From: Desulfovibrio sp.
GTDB lineage: Bacteria; Desulfobacterota; Desulfovibrionia; Desulfovibrionales; Desulfovibrionaceae
Direction of reading: 5' to 3'
Assembly (NCBI GenBank): GCA_030145055.1
Contig: JAQYWK010000002.1
Coordinates: forward strand, 846,824-910,823
DNA: 64,000 nt
Under the pieces are notes generated by a model that was not told the origin of the DNA, made no database searches, and saw only the letters and a program-made list of their open reading frames with translations. Made by a program: the position numbers and the translations under genes. Shown piece by piece: positions 1 to 9,734 of the stretch; positions within the stretch are counted from its first letter, which is position 1; each line of letters starts with the position of its first letter.

Positions 1-303
1 AGTGACTAAGGGGTGCAATATGCTAGTCGGGAATTCAGAAAACACCTCACGAAAAATGGTTGCATCCAAAGCATGAGTCGTAGAGGAAAGTGCTGGGATA
101 ATGCAGTTGCCGAGTCCTTTTTCCACACTTTGAAAACGCAAATGATCTATCACAGAAGGTTTTTAGACAAACATGAAGCAGAAATTGCTCTATTCCAATA
201 TATTGAGGCCTACTACAATCGTAGAAGGCGTCATTCCAGCATTGGCTGGATGTCACCTACTGAATTTGAAATCAACTGTCAGGAAAATATTTTTGTAGCT
301 TAA
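1..303 (+). pseudogene. IS3-family transposase OrfB, C-terminal remnant
   Basis: This is the C-terminal third of an IS3-type DDE transposase, cut by the window edge. The conserved block around GVQYAS, the catalytic glutamate in AVAESFF, and the closing YNRRRRHSSIGWMSP region are all visible. The frame contains a TAA stop at positions 7-9, exactly between Ser-Asp and Gly-Val-Gln-Tyr, where active members of the family carry Arg or Gln (HSDRG or HSDQG). A CAA to TAA change would explain it. The element is therefore probably dead, although the part 5' of the window is unseen. It lies at the left edge of the glycan gene cluster and is a sign of past rearrangement there. Confidence 0.85.
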
Positions 304-308
304 CTAAT

Positions 309-333
309 TGTCCAGAAAAGTGTGGTAGGATCA
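309..333. repeat. Putative right end of the IS3-type element
   Basis: The stretch begins with TGTCCAGAAAAGTG just after the transposase stop and ends in GATCA. Its position directly behind orfB and its TG...CA boundary are what is expected of an IS3-family terminal inverted repeat. The partner left end is outside the window, so this is unproven. Confidence 0.4.
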
Positions 334-797
334 GTCAACCCCGTAAATATACGTGAGACAGCTATAATTACGACAACGTAAATATCAAGGAAGACACGAA
401 AATATAGCACTTTCCCATATTCTCAGAGGGACGGTTAGAAATAAACCGCTGTGCATCATACAATTACTCAGATATCATTTAAAACCCTACAAGAGAATCG
501 TTATATTTTTTTCAGCACCAAACTACGCCCCTCCCCTGAGCCGAAGAACTGTTTGTTGTGTTGCAACCTCTGTTGGTGTATAAATTGCAAGCAGTATATT
601 TTGCTATATCGTAATGGAAAAACTTTCCGCCATCATAAATTTTATGATCAACGATGGTGTTGATTTCATTTTCCAATATGGCTATGCATGATTCAGGCTT
701 AAAAAATATTCTTTTAAAGTATACGGGACTATTCATTTTTAGTTCATAATATAACAATTCAAAGTAAAATTTTAGACTTCAACATAGGGTGACTTTT
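334..797. other. AT-rich intergenic stretch without a convincing gene
   Basis: Short open frames occur on both strands (about 70-80 codons), but none has a good ribosome binding site or recognisable protein sequence. It probably holds the promoter for the downstream glycan genes. No clear -35/-10 pair was picked out. Confidence 0.5.
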
Positions 798-3041
798 ATG
801 ATTTACTGGGTTTCTCCTGACACTATACACCAAGCTCTACGTGTTGAACTAAGCATCTATGAACACAACGAATCTGTACTTTCCGGAGACTGGGACAAAG
901 ACGTTCTGCCATTCGAAGAAAAGGTTGTTTTTTATGATTCTTTTAAACAACGCTTAGCCGGTGCAGACTGGGAAGAAACTCCATATTATCAAATAAATGT
1001 CGAAAAAATTATAAGCGGCGAAGAAAAATGGAGCTGCAAGACCGCGTCAGAATTCCTAACACGCTGTCAGAATTTAGAAAAAACATTCTATAACATCAAA
1101 GAATTCGGATTCCGTCAGGTCGGAACAGAAGACTGTATTTCAGTCGTAATAGACAGAGATGGAAGACTTATATTTTGCAACGGAAGACACAGGCTCACTT
1201 TTGCAAAACTGCTGAAAATTGAAATTATTCCGGTAAAAATTATAGCAAGGCACTCCAAGTGGATTGAATTCTGCCATCAGGTAAAACTCTATACTGAGCG
1301 GCATGGCGGAAAAATATATGCGCCTATAGATCACCCTGATTTTACCCATAGTCCTGCCTTCCACATGGCCCGTTCTTCCTACATCATAGACAACTTACTC
1401 CCCACGGGGAAAACCGTCCTAGATATAGGATCACATTGGGGCTACTTGCCGACCCTGCTGGAACGCCTAGGTAGAAAATGTGTAGCGGTTGAAGTTAGTC
1501 CTGAAGTATTATTCTTTATACACCAACTCCAAAAAGCCAACGAAACAAATTTTGAGATCGTTAATCAGGATATATTTGAATATATAGGCAAGGGTAAAAA
1601 CTTTGATACAGTCCTTGCTCTAGCAATCTTTCACCACTTCCTTAAAACGGAGGAACTTCACACCGCATTAGTTTCCCTTTTGCAGGCTCTGGAAATGAAA
1701 GAAATGTTCCTACTGACCCATAAGACCAACGAAAATCAAATGAAAGGGGCTTTTGCAAACTATGAGCCTGATGAATTTGCTGAATTCATTATTGAAAATT
1801 CGTGTCTGGATACATACCACGAAATTGCGGACTTCAAAGGGCGCAAACTTCTTCATATTTATCAAAAAAGCAATCAAGACCTCTACCCGCAGCCACAGGA
1901 CGATTTCAGAATAATTTTTCTTGCTTTCATAAATGCAACTTACCCACAAATATTCCGTAAGGTTCACGGTCAGTTTAGAGGTTTGAAAGAAATTCACCCC
2001 AACTGTCATTGCATTGTCATAGGCACCGGAGATGATTCAGTTGACACTTCATGCTATGATTTTGATTTTATAGATTTGCGTTCTCTCCCCGACGGTCAGA
2101 ATCAAAAAGGGCCCATTGCAGTTGATATTTTGAAACGACTTTCACCTGATGTTGTATACATGCGATACCCAGTTGCGGATGCACACCTTGAATACCTGAC
2201 CCGTAATTTTTCTGACATAATTTTTGAACACCAGACCTTTGAACTTGAAGAGCTTGAAAAGTCTAATCCTGCGCAATTTTTCAACGAACTTGCTTTCGGG
2301 GCGACGTGTATGCAGCGAGCTTTGGGCGGTGTAGGTGTAACAGATGAAATAACCAACTACGAACGCAGAAGAGCAGCCAAAAGCAAACATTTTCGCACAA
2401 TGGGTAATGGAATTGACACCTTATCGTTACCAATGTCAGCTAAGCCCGCTCAAACGGGAAAACTTCACGTTCTTCTAGTTGCAGCCTTTCAGTTCTGGCA
2501 TGGCTTAGATAGATTAATAGCCGGATGCATGAAAAATCCGGAAATTGCTGCAAAATTCAAATTTCATCTGGTGGGATATGGCCCTGCACTTGAACAATGC
2601 AAAGAGCTTATTGAATCCAATGGCCTTGATAAATTGTTTGTATTTCATGGCCATCTGCAACCAACTGACATCGATCCACTTGCAGACTTGTGCTGTATGA
2701 GTATTGGGGTGCTTGCTCCTCACCGCAAATCACTTTCACAAACATCGGCATTGAAACACCGGGAATATGTGTTGCGGGGACTTCCTGTTGCTTTCGCAGG
2801 TGAAGATACCGATTTAAACTCGGAACTTGAGTTCTGTCATATTCTTCCAGACGAAGACACGCCTTTTGATATAAAAGAGCTCTCAGTCTTCGCAGAAAAA
2901 AGCAGAGCCCTCCCTACACTGCGCCTCCACGCAAGAGAATTTGCACTGGAAAATCTCAGTTGGAAAGCGAAAATGAAAACAGTAAAAGAACTTGCGAGCC
3001 AAGCTTTAGCTGCCAAGAACAAAAAGACTCAAACTAGTTAG
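798..3041 (+). CDS. Three-part protein: ParB-like N-terminus, methyltransferase, GT4-like glycosyltransferase
   Basis: This protein of about 747 residues is inferred to build or modify a surface glycan. Three parts can be seen. An N-terminal section at about residues 80-170 contains GRLIFCNGRHRLTFAKLL, which resembles ParB/sulfiredoxin-like folds. A class I SAM methyltransferase (about 195-310) has the glycine-rich motif VLDIGSHWGY and an acidic loop at VAVEVSP. The C-terminal half from about residue 550 looks like the sugar-nucleotide-binding half of a GT4 enzyme (LVGYGPALEQC, FHGHLQPTDI). I chose the ATG at 798 because AGGGTGA sits six bases upstream; the in-frame GTG at 789 overlaps that ribosome site. 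The donor sugar and acceptor are unknown. Confidence 0.75.
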   Translation: MIYWVSPDTIHQALRVELSIYEHNESVLSGDWDKDVLPFEEKVVFYDSFKQRLAGADWEETPYYQINVEKIISGEEKWSCKTASEFLTRCQNLEKTFYNIKEFGFRQVGTEDCISVVIDRDGRLIFCNGRHRLTFAKLLKIEIIPVKIIARHSKWIEFCHQVKLYTERHGGKIYAPIDHPDFTHSPAFHMARSSYIIDNLLPTGKTVLDIGSHWGYLPTLLERLGRKCVAVEVSPEVLFFIHQLQKANETNFEIVNQDIFEYIGKGKNFDTVLALAIFHHFLKTEELHTALVSLLQALEMKEMFLLTHKTNENQMKGAFANYEPDEFAEFIIENSCLDTYHEIADFKGRKLLHIYQKSNQDLYPQPQDDFRIIFLAFINATYPQIFRKVHGQFRGLKEIHPNCHCIVIGTGDDSVDTSCYDFDFIDLRSLPDGQNQKGPIAVDILKRLSPDVVYMRYPVADAHLEYLTRNFSDIIFEHQTFELEELEKSNPAQFFNELAFGATCMQRALGGVGVTDEITNYERRRAAKSKHFRTMGNGIDTLSLPMSAKPAQTGKLHVLLVAAFQFWHGLDRLIAGCMKNPEIAAKFKFHLVGYGPALEQCKELIESNGLDKLFVFHGHLQPTDIDPLADLCCMSIGVLAPHRKSLSQTSALKHREYVLRGLPVAFAGEDTDLNSELEFCHILPDEDTPFDIKELSVFAEKSRALPTLRLHAREFALENLSWKAKMKTVKELASQALAAKNKKTQTS

Positions 3042-3099
3042 TAATTCAAATTAGATACACATTTGATGTAGCTAAGCTAAACTTGTAGGACTAACAATT

Positions 3100-5934
3100 A
3101 TGATTGACGTAAAAAAACTGGAAGCAGCAGTTGCTCAACTAATTCCGACTAATAAACGTCCAAAGAATTTATTCAAAGCTGTCACGGCACTCCTAAAAGA
3201 TGGTGGAGAGTCTGAACTACTAGCTAGCTGGGTGATGGAATCTCAACTGGCTGAAGGAAACGAGCTTCCCCCACATACTGGCAAACCAGATGTTTCTTTT
3301 ATCGTACCTTGCTACAATCATGGGGAATATCTTCGTGATTGTGTGGTCAGTCTGCTGAAGCAGGATTATACCGCTTTCGAAATCATTATTATAAATGATG
3401 GAAGCACAGACAACACTCATGAAGTCGCGACAGAAATAAAAGACGAGTTTCCTGAATACAATATCCGGTATATACAACAAGAAAACAGTGGCCTAGTACG
3501 ATCTCGAAACAAAGGGTGTACTATTGCCAAAGGCAAATACATCCTTCCAATTGACGCGGATGATTTGATTGCACCTTCTTTCTTAAGCAAAACAGTGGCG
3601 ATTTTAGAGTCCAACCCTCATTTGGGATACGTCAGCACTAAAGCTCTTTTCTTTGGTCATTCAAACCTGATTTGGCCTAAGGAAAACCTCACGCCGGTCA
3701 ACTTTGTCTCAACGAATCAACAAACCTGTACTACTCTATTCCGCAAAGAAATGTGGAAAGAACTCGGCGGATATGACGAGAGCATGATTCACGGCTATGA
3801 AGACTGGGAGCTATGGATCAGGGCAACAAAAAATGGATGGATAGGACTACAGATAGACGAACCACTTTTCTTTTACCGTAGAAAAGCAGACTCTATGATT
3901 ACCAATTCCAGGGACCGCGACGCTTCAATTAAAGAACAAATTGTCCGGCTTCATCCCGATATTTATGACGTTTTTAAGCTGCCCCATTTTGAAAAAGAAA
4001 TGCACTACTCAAACTGGATTCCCCCACAGCTTGTTCGTCCGGATTTTAGAATCCAACCCCGCCACGTGCCAGATGGGACCGTAGGCAATGAGAATAGCAA
4101 CGCAGAGCAAGATATCAACAACCAACTGAATGAGTTAAAAAAGCACATCCTTGGCATTCTGGCTCAAATAGTCCCGCAATCTAAGGAACAATTTTTAAGA
4201 AGCGAAGCTGGCTCTGGGGATGATAATAAATTTGAACAGTTGTACAAACAAATTAGTTCTAGAATCGCGAAATTTAATAAGACTGGCAATTTTGATGAAG
4301 CAGTAAATGTGGGGGCAATTCTACTGTCTCTCTATCCGATTGAAAAAACAGCTGTCCTGCTTTTGATGGATTCTCTGCTCAAAAAAGGGGATCTTGCAGC
4401 CGCATACAGTACCGGATCATTCTACTTATCCCTTTGGCACTGGGATAAACAAATTTTAAGAATCCTCTCCACCATCCTTTGCTATCAAGCTGATTTGCCT
4501 GAGCAATCTGATAAAGCTATGGGTTTTTTAGAAGGTGCTATTCTTTTATCCCCGGATTCAAGACTTGCCCTGACTAAAACTTTTGAATTTCAAATATCAA
4601 ATGAACTTTTGAGTGCCGCCGAAAGAACGCGGGCACTCGCTGAAAAACACAGCATAAAACTTCCCACTGTTCCCTTAAAGGGCGATGACAAAAGATCCCA
4701 TAAAAACCGCAAGCAAATATGGTATGTAACCAATGCATTCGGATATATTGGTGGCGGAGTTAATGGTGTTTCTCAAGCAAAATTTATGACCCTAGGCAGC
4801 TTGCTCAGTAATGATGATTTATGCGAAGTCACGGTCATAACGCCTTTAACTACAGAACTCCCCTCTGGAATAGCTGAATTTTCGCGCCAGTATCACATGT
4901 TGCGGAGCAAGAAAGACGCAGCATGGCCCAATTGGATTACTACCGTAAAAAAAGAACTTCATAGTCATCTGGGTAAAGAGAAACAGAAGTTTATCAACGG
5001 CGAATGGCTACCCTGCCGTGAGCCGGAAAACAAAGCTGACCTTATAATTATTGAAGGTATCCGCTTTGACCCAGACCAGTATTTGCAGCAGCTAGGACTA
5101 ACATTTAATTGTCCATCTGTTTACATGCACCATAATTCACCTTACCACTACTCAGCCGAAATCACCGACGCAGGTTCACTTCCTGTGATGTTAAAAACAT
5201 TGGAGCGGTACAAATTTAACATAAGTGTTTCACGCACAGTAACAGAGGAATGGAAAAGTCTGCCCGAACAAAAGGATAAGCAGTGGTTCAGCATTCTGAA
5301 TTGCATCCGTGAAGATGAAGCCACAGAAGTGAAATCCCGTCCTCCTGAAATTGTAAGGCAACAGTTAGGATTGCCAAAAAATGATTTTTTGATCCTTTGC
5401 CTGGCTAGTATTCAGCACCGCAAAGGACAAGACATCCTACTAAATCAAATGGACGAAATATTAGAATCAGTACCTTCGGCTCGGGTTATATTTATTGGAC
5501 CTGTTCTGGCTGATCGGGGTGGAAATGAAATAGTAGAGATGAGCAAAGGTAAGCCGTATTCTGAAAAAATTCACTTTCTAGGATCTAAAGAGAATGCCCT
5601 AGACTATATTCACGCCTCAGACCTTTTAGTCCTCCCATCAAGAGAAGAAGCCCTTCCCCTCTCCATCCTTGAAGCAATGGCTCTGGGTAGGACATGCGTA
5701 GCTTCTGATGTATACGGAATTCCTGAGCTAATAGTAGATGATGAAACAGGTTTGATGTTTTCTCTTGATAAACCTCAAGATTTGGCAAAGCATATTATAA
5801 GATTAGCGCAAAATCCTGATGAACTCGAGGCTATGTCCGAAAAAGCCGAATCGCGCTACTGGGATAAGTTTTCGCGTAAGCAGCATGCGAAGCGATGGCG
5901 TGAGGTTCTAATGAAAATTTTTAGTGAAACATAG
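3100..5934 (+). CDS. Bifunctional glycosyltransferase (GT2 plus GT4)
   Basis: This is a 944-residue cytoplasmic enzyme with two catalytic halves. Residues of about 64-280 are a GT2 (GT-A) domain with SFIVPCYNHGEYL, the nucleotide-binding INDGSTDN and the metal-binding DADD region (PIDADDLIAPSF). A helical linker at about 350-520 has TPR-like character. The C-terminal part (about 540-940) is a GT4 (GT-B) domain with YIGGGVNGVSQ, RKGQDIL and the donor-binding LPSREEALPLSILEAMALG. The two halves probably add consecutive sugars to one glycan. The gene stands 58 bp after its upstream neighbour on the same strand. The specific sugars cannot be read from the sequence. Confidence 0.85.
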   Translation: MIDVKKLEAAVAQLIPTNKRPKNLFKAVTALLKDGGESELLASWVMESQLAEGNELPPHTGKPDVSFIVPCYNHGEYLRDCVVSLLKQDYTAFEIIIINDGSTDNTHEVATEIKDEFPEYNIRYIQQENSGLVRSRNKGCTIAKGKYILPIDADDLIAPSFLSKTVAILESNPHLGYVSTKALFFGHSNLIWPKENLTPVNFVSTNQQTCTTLFRKEMWKELGGYDESMIHGYEDWELWIRATKNGWIGLQIDEPLFFYRRKADSMITNSRDRDASIKEQIVRLHPDIYDVFKLPHFEKEMHYSNWIPPQLVRPDFRIQPRHVPDGTVGNENSNAEQDINNQLNELKKHILGILAQIVPQSKEQFLRSEAGSGDDNKFEQLYKQISSRIAKFNKTGNFDEAVNVGAILLSLYPIEKTAVLLLMDSLLKKGDLAAAYSTGSFYLSLWHWDKQILRILSTILCYQADLPEQSDKAMGFLEGAILLSPDSRLALTKTFEFQISNELLSAAERTRALAEKHSIKLPTVPLKGDDKRSHKNRKQIWYVTNAFGYIGGGVNGVSQAKFMTLGSLLSNDDLCEVTVITPLTTELPSGIAEFSRQYHMLRSKKDAAWPNWITTVKKELHSHLGKEKQKFINGEWLPCREPENKADLIIIEGIRFDPDQYLQQLGLTFNCPSVYMHHNSPYHYSAEITDAGSLPVMLKTLERYKFNISVSRTVTEEWKSLPEQKDKQWFSILNCIREDEATEVKSRPPEIVRQQLGLPKNDFLILCLASIQHRKGQDILLNQMDEILESVPSARVIFIGPVLADRGGNEIVEMSKGKPYSEKIHFLGSKENALDYIHASDLLVLPSREEALPLSILEAMALGRTCVASDVYGIPELIVDDETGLMFSLDKPQDLAKHIIRLAQNPDELEAMSEKAESRYWDKFSRKQHAKRWREVLMKIFSET

Positions 5935-6112
5935 AAGAAACAAAGGCTTATTCTCGTTTTTAATAATTTCAATCGTCATTCAGAATACCTTTTTTAAAAT
6001 GACAGGTAAATGAATGAGAAGTAGCAGATTAATTATGCTCCAAAAGGCTCTTTATGAAAGAATTAAGTAGAATAAAGAAATTTTCCAAAAAATCAACAAA
6101 GAAGAGCTAAAA

Positions 6113-6940
6113 ATGTCAATACCTGTATCTATATTAATCCCTGTATTCAATGAAGGAAAGCATTTGAATACACTGCTGGAGAGCTGTATAGCTCAAGATG
6201 TTCAGGAAGTGTTTATCGGAGATAATTGTTCTACTGATGAAACAGAACAAATTTGTAGATATTATGAAGAAAAATATCCATGTGTACGATACGTCAGGCA
6301 CCCCAGCAATTTAGGGCCATTCGAAAACTACATGCATTTAATTAGAAATACTTCTTGTGATTATGTCGCGGTAAGTGGTGGGCATGATTTTTATACAAGT
6401 AAAGATCATTTTAAATGCCTATTTAACTTATGTAAAAATAATCCTGAAGCTGCAGGAGCTTACACTGGAGTTAACTACTATGATGAAAAGGATCACTTAA
6501 TTAAGTCTTTTCGGTATACTTTTGCTAAAGATCTGGAAAGCAATGATGTCTTTGAGCGTATAAATAGTTTAATGAAAAATTTAAGCGATGGATCAATACT
6601 CTATGGCTTGTATAAAAAAAATAATGCATTAGAGATTTCTACAAACAATGCAACAGGCCTAGTGGATTTATTATGGGTAGGATCTCACCTTGTAAAAGGA
6701 AAACTTCTATATTCTCCTAATATTTTTTTTGGACGCAGAATAGGTAGAACAGAAAGTTCTGCAGAAATATATAATAGGTACAAAAAGATTTTTAAGACAA
6801 ATAATTATCCAGGTTTTTGGCTTAAACAAGCAATGACTTTGGCAAAAATGTTAGACATCACAGAAAGTCAAAGAAATGAGTTAAGGCAAAAGGCTTTATT
6901 CAAATATGAGCTAATCCTTAAAAGATACGAATCAAAATAG
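6113..6940 (+). CDS. Family 2 glycosyltransferase
   Basis: This is a 275-residue GT2 enzyme. The N-terminus VSILIPVFNEGKHLNTLLES and the following GDNCSTDETE are the nucleotide-sugar-binding motifs. The metal-binding site appears as SGGHDFY rather than a plain DxD, with an aspartate in the right place. The open frame is more AT-rich than its neighbours and is flanked by 178 and 132 bp gaps, so it may have arrived separately. The role is sugar transfer during surface glycan assembly; donor and acceptor are unknown. Confidence 0.8.
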   Translation: MSIPVSILIPVFNEGKHLNTLLESCIAQDVQEVFIGDNCSTDETEQICRYYEEKYPCVRYVRHPSNLGPFENYMHLIRNTSCDYVAVSGGHDFYTSKDHFKCLFNLCKNNPEAAGAYTGVNYYDEKDHLIKSFRYTFAKDLESNDVFERINSLMKNLSDGSILYGLYKKNNALEISTNNATGLVDLLWVGSHLVKGKLLYSPNIFFGRRIGRTESSAEIYNRYKKIFKTNNYPGFWLKQAMTLAKMLDITESQRNELRQKALFKYELILKRYESK

Positions 6941-7072
6941 GATATTTTTTAAAATCACTAAACAAAGTAACAAATATGTTCTTAATATATGTTTTTGGGA
7001 TCCACAACCTACTCGCTATGCCACTTATAAAACAGCATAGCTACAGAAACTTCACGAAGGCAAACTATAAGT

Positions 7073-7903
7073 ATGCGCATACTAGTCACAGGGGCCTCAG
7101 GCTTCATCGGAAACTATGTTGTCAAAGCATTGCTAGCACAAGGCCATGAGGTTACAGCAACCACGCGGAGTCTTGAAAAAAACAAGCAAAAAAGCTGGTT
7201 TTCTGGTGTGGACTGCAAGGAACTTGATCTAGCCCGCATTCCTGACGAAGTTTTCACCTACCTTAATAGACCTGAACGGATCATTCATTTGGCATGGGGG
7301 GGGCTGTCAAACTATAACGACACCATCCATACAGAGCGAAACTATCAGGAAAGTATTACCTTCTTAAAAAAAATGATCGAGCAAGGAGCAAACCACTTAC
7401 TTGTAGCCGGAACTTGCTTTGAATACGGCCTGACAGAAGGAGAGCTTACTGAAAATACACCACCCGCTCCTGTCACCGAATACGGTAAAGGTAAAAACAT
7501 GCTACGAATAACGCTAGAAAATACATTTAAAAATACACCTGTTATTTTTCAATGGGCGCGATTATTTTATATGTATGGCGAGGGGCAAGCTCCAAGTTCA
7601 CTATATTCTCAAATCAATAAAGCCATCGCAAATAAAGACAAGATATTTAATATGTCCAAAGGTGATCAAATACGCGATTTTCTTCCTGTCGAACAGGTCG
7701 CCCAAAAATTAGTAGACTTAGCACTCAGCGTAAACAAGTCCGGCATCATGAACATTTGCAGCGGCAACCCAAGAACAGTATCATCTCTTGTGGAAGATTT
7801 TTTTGTGGCACAAGGATATAGCATTGAATTGAATAAAGGATATTACCCATATCCCACATATGAGCCATTTGCTTTCTGGGGCAAAAAAACAGGGAAAATA
7901 TAA
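7073..7903 (+). CDS. NAD(P)-dependent sugar epimerase/dehydratase (extended SDR)
   Basis: This is a 276-residue extended short-chain dehydrogenase. It has the Rossmann glycine motif TGASGFIG at the N-terminus and the catalytic Tyr-x-x-x-Lys as YGKGK around residue 140, with VAGTCFEYG upstream supplying the active-site region. It is slightly shorter than typical NDP-sugar epimerases (about 310). Its stop overlaps the ATG of the next gene by one base, so the two are translated together. Because the cluster makes a CDP-4-keto-6-deoxysugar further downstream (rfbF/rfbG), this enzyme is a reasonable candidate for the final 4-ketoreductase. That role is inference. Confidence 0.8.
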   Translation: MRILVTGASGFIGNYVVKALLAQGHEVTATTRSLEKNKQKSWFSGVDCKELDLARIPDEVFTYLNRPERIIHLAWGGLSNYNDTIHTERNYQESITFLKKMIEQGANHLLVAGTCFEYGLTEGELTENTPPAPVTEYGKGKNMLRITLENTFKNTPVIFQWARLFYMYGEGQAPSSLYSQINKAIANKDKIFNMSKGDQIRDFLPVEQVAQKLVDLALSVNKSGIMNICSGNPRTVSSLVEDFFVAQGYSIELNKGYYPYPTYEPFAFWGKKTGKI

Positions 7904-9729
7904 TGGAAAAAAAGAGCAGACCCTTGAACCTATTGATAGTTATGCCAAGATTTATTGATAATCAGGGCGGAGAGTACATCTTTCCTTTAGGAATTCCCTA
8001 TATTTCCGGAGCCTTAAAAGCTCAAGGATTTGCAGTCACAACACTGAATCTTAATCATAGAGAAGATCCATATACTGCTCTTAAAAACACTATCACCTCC
8101 AATAATATTGATGTGGTACTTTCCGGGGGATTATCTACAGAATTTCCTCAAGTTAAAATAATTTTCGAAGTTGCAAAAAAATGCTGTGATAGCATTATAA
8201 CTGTTTGCGGCGGCGGCATGATAACAGGTGATCCAGAGGCGGCAATGGAAGCCCTGGAGTACGTTGACTATGGTATAATCGGAGAAGGTGAAGTTACCAA
8301 CTGTGAGCTATGCGCCTGTTTTGAAAAAAATATCCCTCAAGAAAATATTGATGGAATTATTTATTCTGAAGAAGACAGCTGGATAAAAACCAAACCGCGT
8401 GAAGAAATTAAAAACATCGATGCCATCCCGTACCCAGATTACGAAGGATTCGAGTTAGATATATATCTTGAAAACCACACAAGCTCCCTGCTTGATATTG
8501 CCGGTGTTGATAAAGCACTGTCTCTTCTTTGTAGTCGTTCCTGTCCTTATAATTGCACTTTCTGCTTTCACACGGTCGGGAATAAATATCGTCAACGCTC
8601 GATAGATTCTATATTTGAAGAGTTAGACTTTATGATGTCTAAACATGATTTTGATTTTATTTTTGTCCTAGATGAACTTTTTGCAAGCACCATAGAAAGA
8701 GTCGAAGAATTCTGCAGAAGAATTGTTACTTACAATCTTCGCTGGAGTGCCTCATTTAGAGTAGACGGCATAACTGATGAGCTTGTCCAAATTTTGAAAG
8801 GAGCTAATTGCCAGAGCTTATGCCTCGGACTGGAAAGTGCAGATAATACTATTTTAAAAAGTATGCGTAAGAACATCACAGTAGAACAAAGCGAGAACGC
8901 CCTTGAAATAATTAGGCGAAATGGTCTAAGCCCTGTGGGTAATTTTATTTTTGGCGATATTTCTGAAACAAAAGAGACAGCAAGTAATACGCTACAGTGG
9001 TGGAAAAACAATCAAGAATATACAATTTCCCTAAAAATGATCCGAACATTACCCGGAAGTTATTTATATAAACATGCACTTGCTAATAATCTCATAGAAG
9101 ACAGAGCGCAGTTCCTAAAAGATGGTTGCCCTTATATCAATGTCAGCAAAATGTCAGACAGCGAAATGAGAGACTTAACGAATACTATTTCAGTGTTAGA
9201 CATGGAAAAAACTCAAAATATCGCATATTCGGATATTGCTTTGTCTAACGAACCTGGTGCAATTGATTTTACATGGGGTTGCCCGCAGTGTGGCAGCATC
9301 AATTCAGCGCGTAACGTGCGATTGTTCTCACTGTCTTTTGCTTCTTGCTCAAACTGCGCTTACAAAACCCTCCCGCCAATACCACAAGAAATTGTTACAA
9401 ATATTGATTCCAACCTTGAACAGCTTCTCTCCAAAACAAACGTAGGGCTATGGGGTATGGCAGATTATGCCGTTGAGCTTATCCACAAATCAACAGTCGT
9501 GCAGAATAGTGGTGTTTTTCTAATTGATATATCCCAATTTAAACAAGGCAATTATATTGCAGAAAAGTTAATTCACGCACCAAAAGTTATAGAAGAAAAG
9601 GATATTGATATAATCGTCCCCCTTGTTCCAGTTTTTGCGCCCACTATTTCTTCTTATATAAATGAAAGGTTTAAAAACAAAAAGATACTCAGTATTTATG
9701 ACCTATGTGACCCTAGTATTGAGATTTAA
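7903..9729 (+). CDS. B12-binding-type radical SAM protein with C-terminal zinc ribbon and Rossmann module
   Basis: This 608-residue protein has four parts. Residues 1-170 resemble a cobalamin-binding domain (GIPYISGALKAQGF, GEGE in IIGEGEV). A radical SAM barrel follows with the 4Fe-4S cysteines C214, C218 and C221 in CPYNCTFC. Next comes a CPQC...CSNC zinc ribbon near residue 460. The last 100 residues look like a Rossmann segment (GLWGMADYAVEL, LIDISQFKQG) that recurs in several neighbours. Class B radical SAM enzymes of this kind often methylate or rearrange unactivated carbons. A role in modifying a sugar or lipid of the glycan is inferred from context. Confidence 0.8.
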   Translation: MEKKSRPLNLLIVMPRFIDNQGGEYIFPLGIPYISGALKAQGFAVTTLNLNHREDPYTALKNTITSNNIDVVLSGGLSTEFPQVKIIFEVAKKCCDSIITVCGGGMITGDPEAAMEALEYVDYGIIGEGEVTNCELCACFEKNIPQENIDGIIYSEEDSWIKTKPREEIKNIDAIPYPDYEGFELDIYLENHTSSLLDIAGVDKALSLLCSRSCPYNCTFCFHTVGNKYRQRSIDSIFEELDFMMSKHDFDFIFVLDELFASTIERVEEFCRRIVTYNLRWSASFRVDGITDELVQILKGANCQSLCLGLESADNTILKSMRKNITVEQSENALEIIRRNGLSPVGNFIFGDISETKETASNTLQWWKNNQEYTISLKMIRTLPGSYLYKHALANNLIEDRAQFLKDGCPYINVSKMSDSEMRDLTNTISVLDMEKTQNIAYSDIALSNEPGAIDFTWGCPQCGSINSARNVRLFSLSFASCSNCAYKTLPPIPQEIVTNIDSNLEQLLSKTNVGLWGMADYAVELIHKSTVVQNSGVFLIDISQFKQGNYIAEKLIHAPKVIEEKDIDIIVPLVPVFAPTISSYINERFKNKKILSIYDLCDPSIEI

Positions 9730-9734
9730 GAACC

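Noticed and set aside
451-757. Short open frames on both strands between the IS remnant and the first glycan gene
   Set aside because: No ribosome site, low-complexity AT-rich sequence, overlap on opposite strands and no familiar protein pattern.
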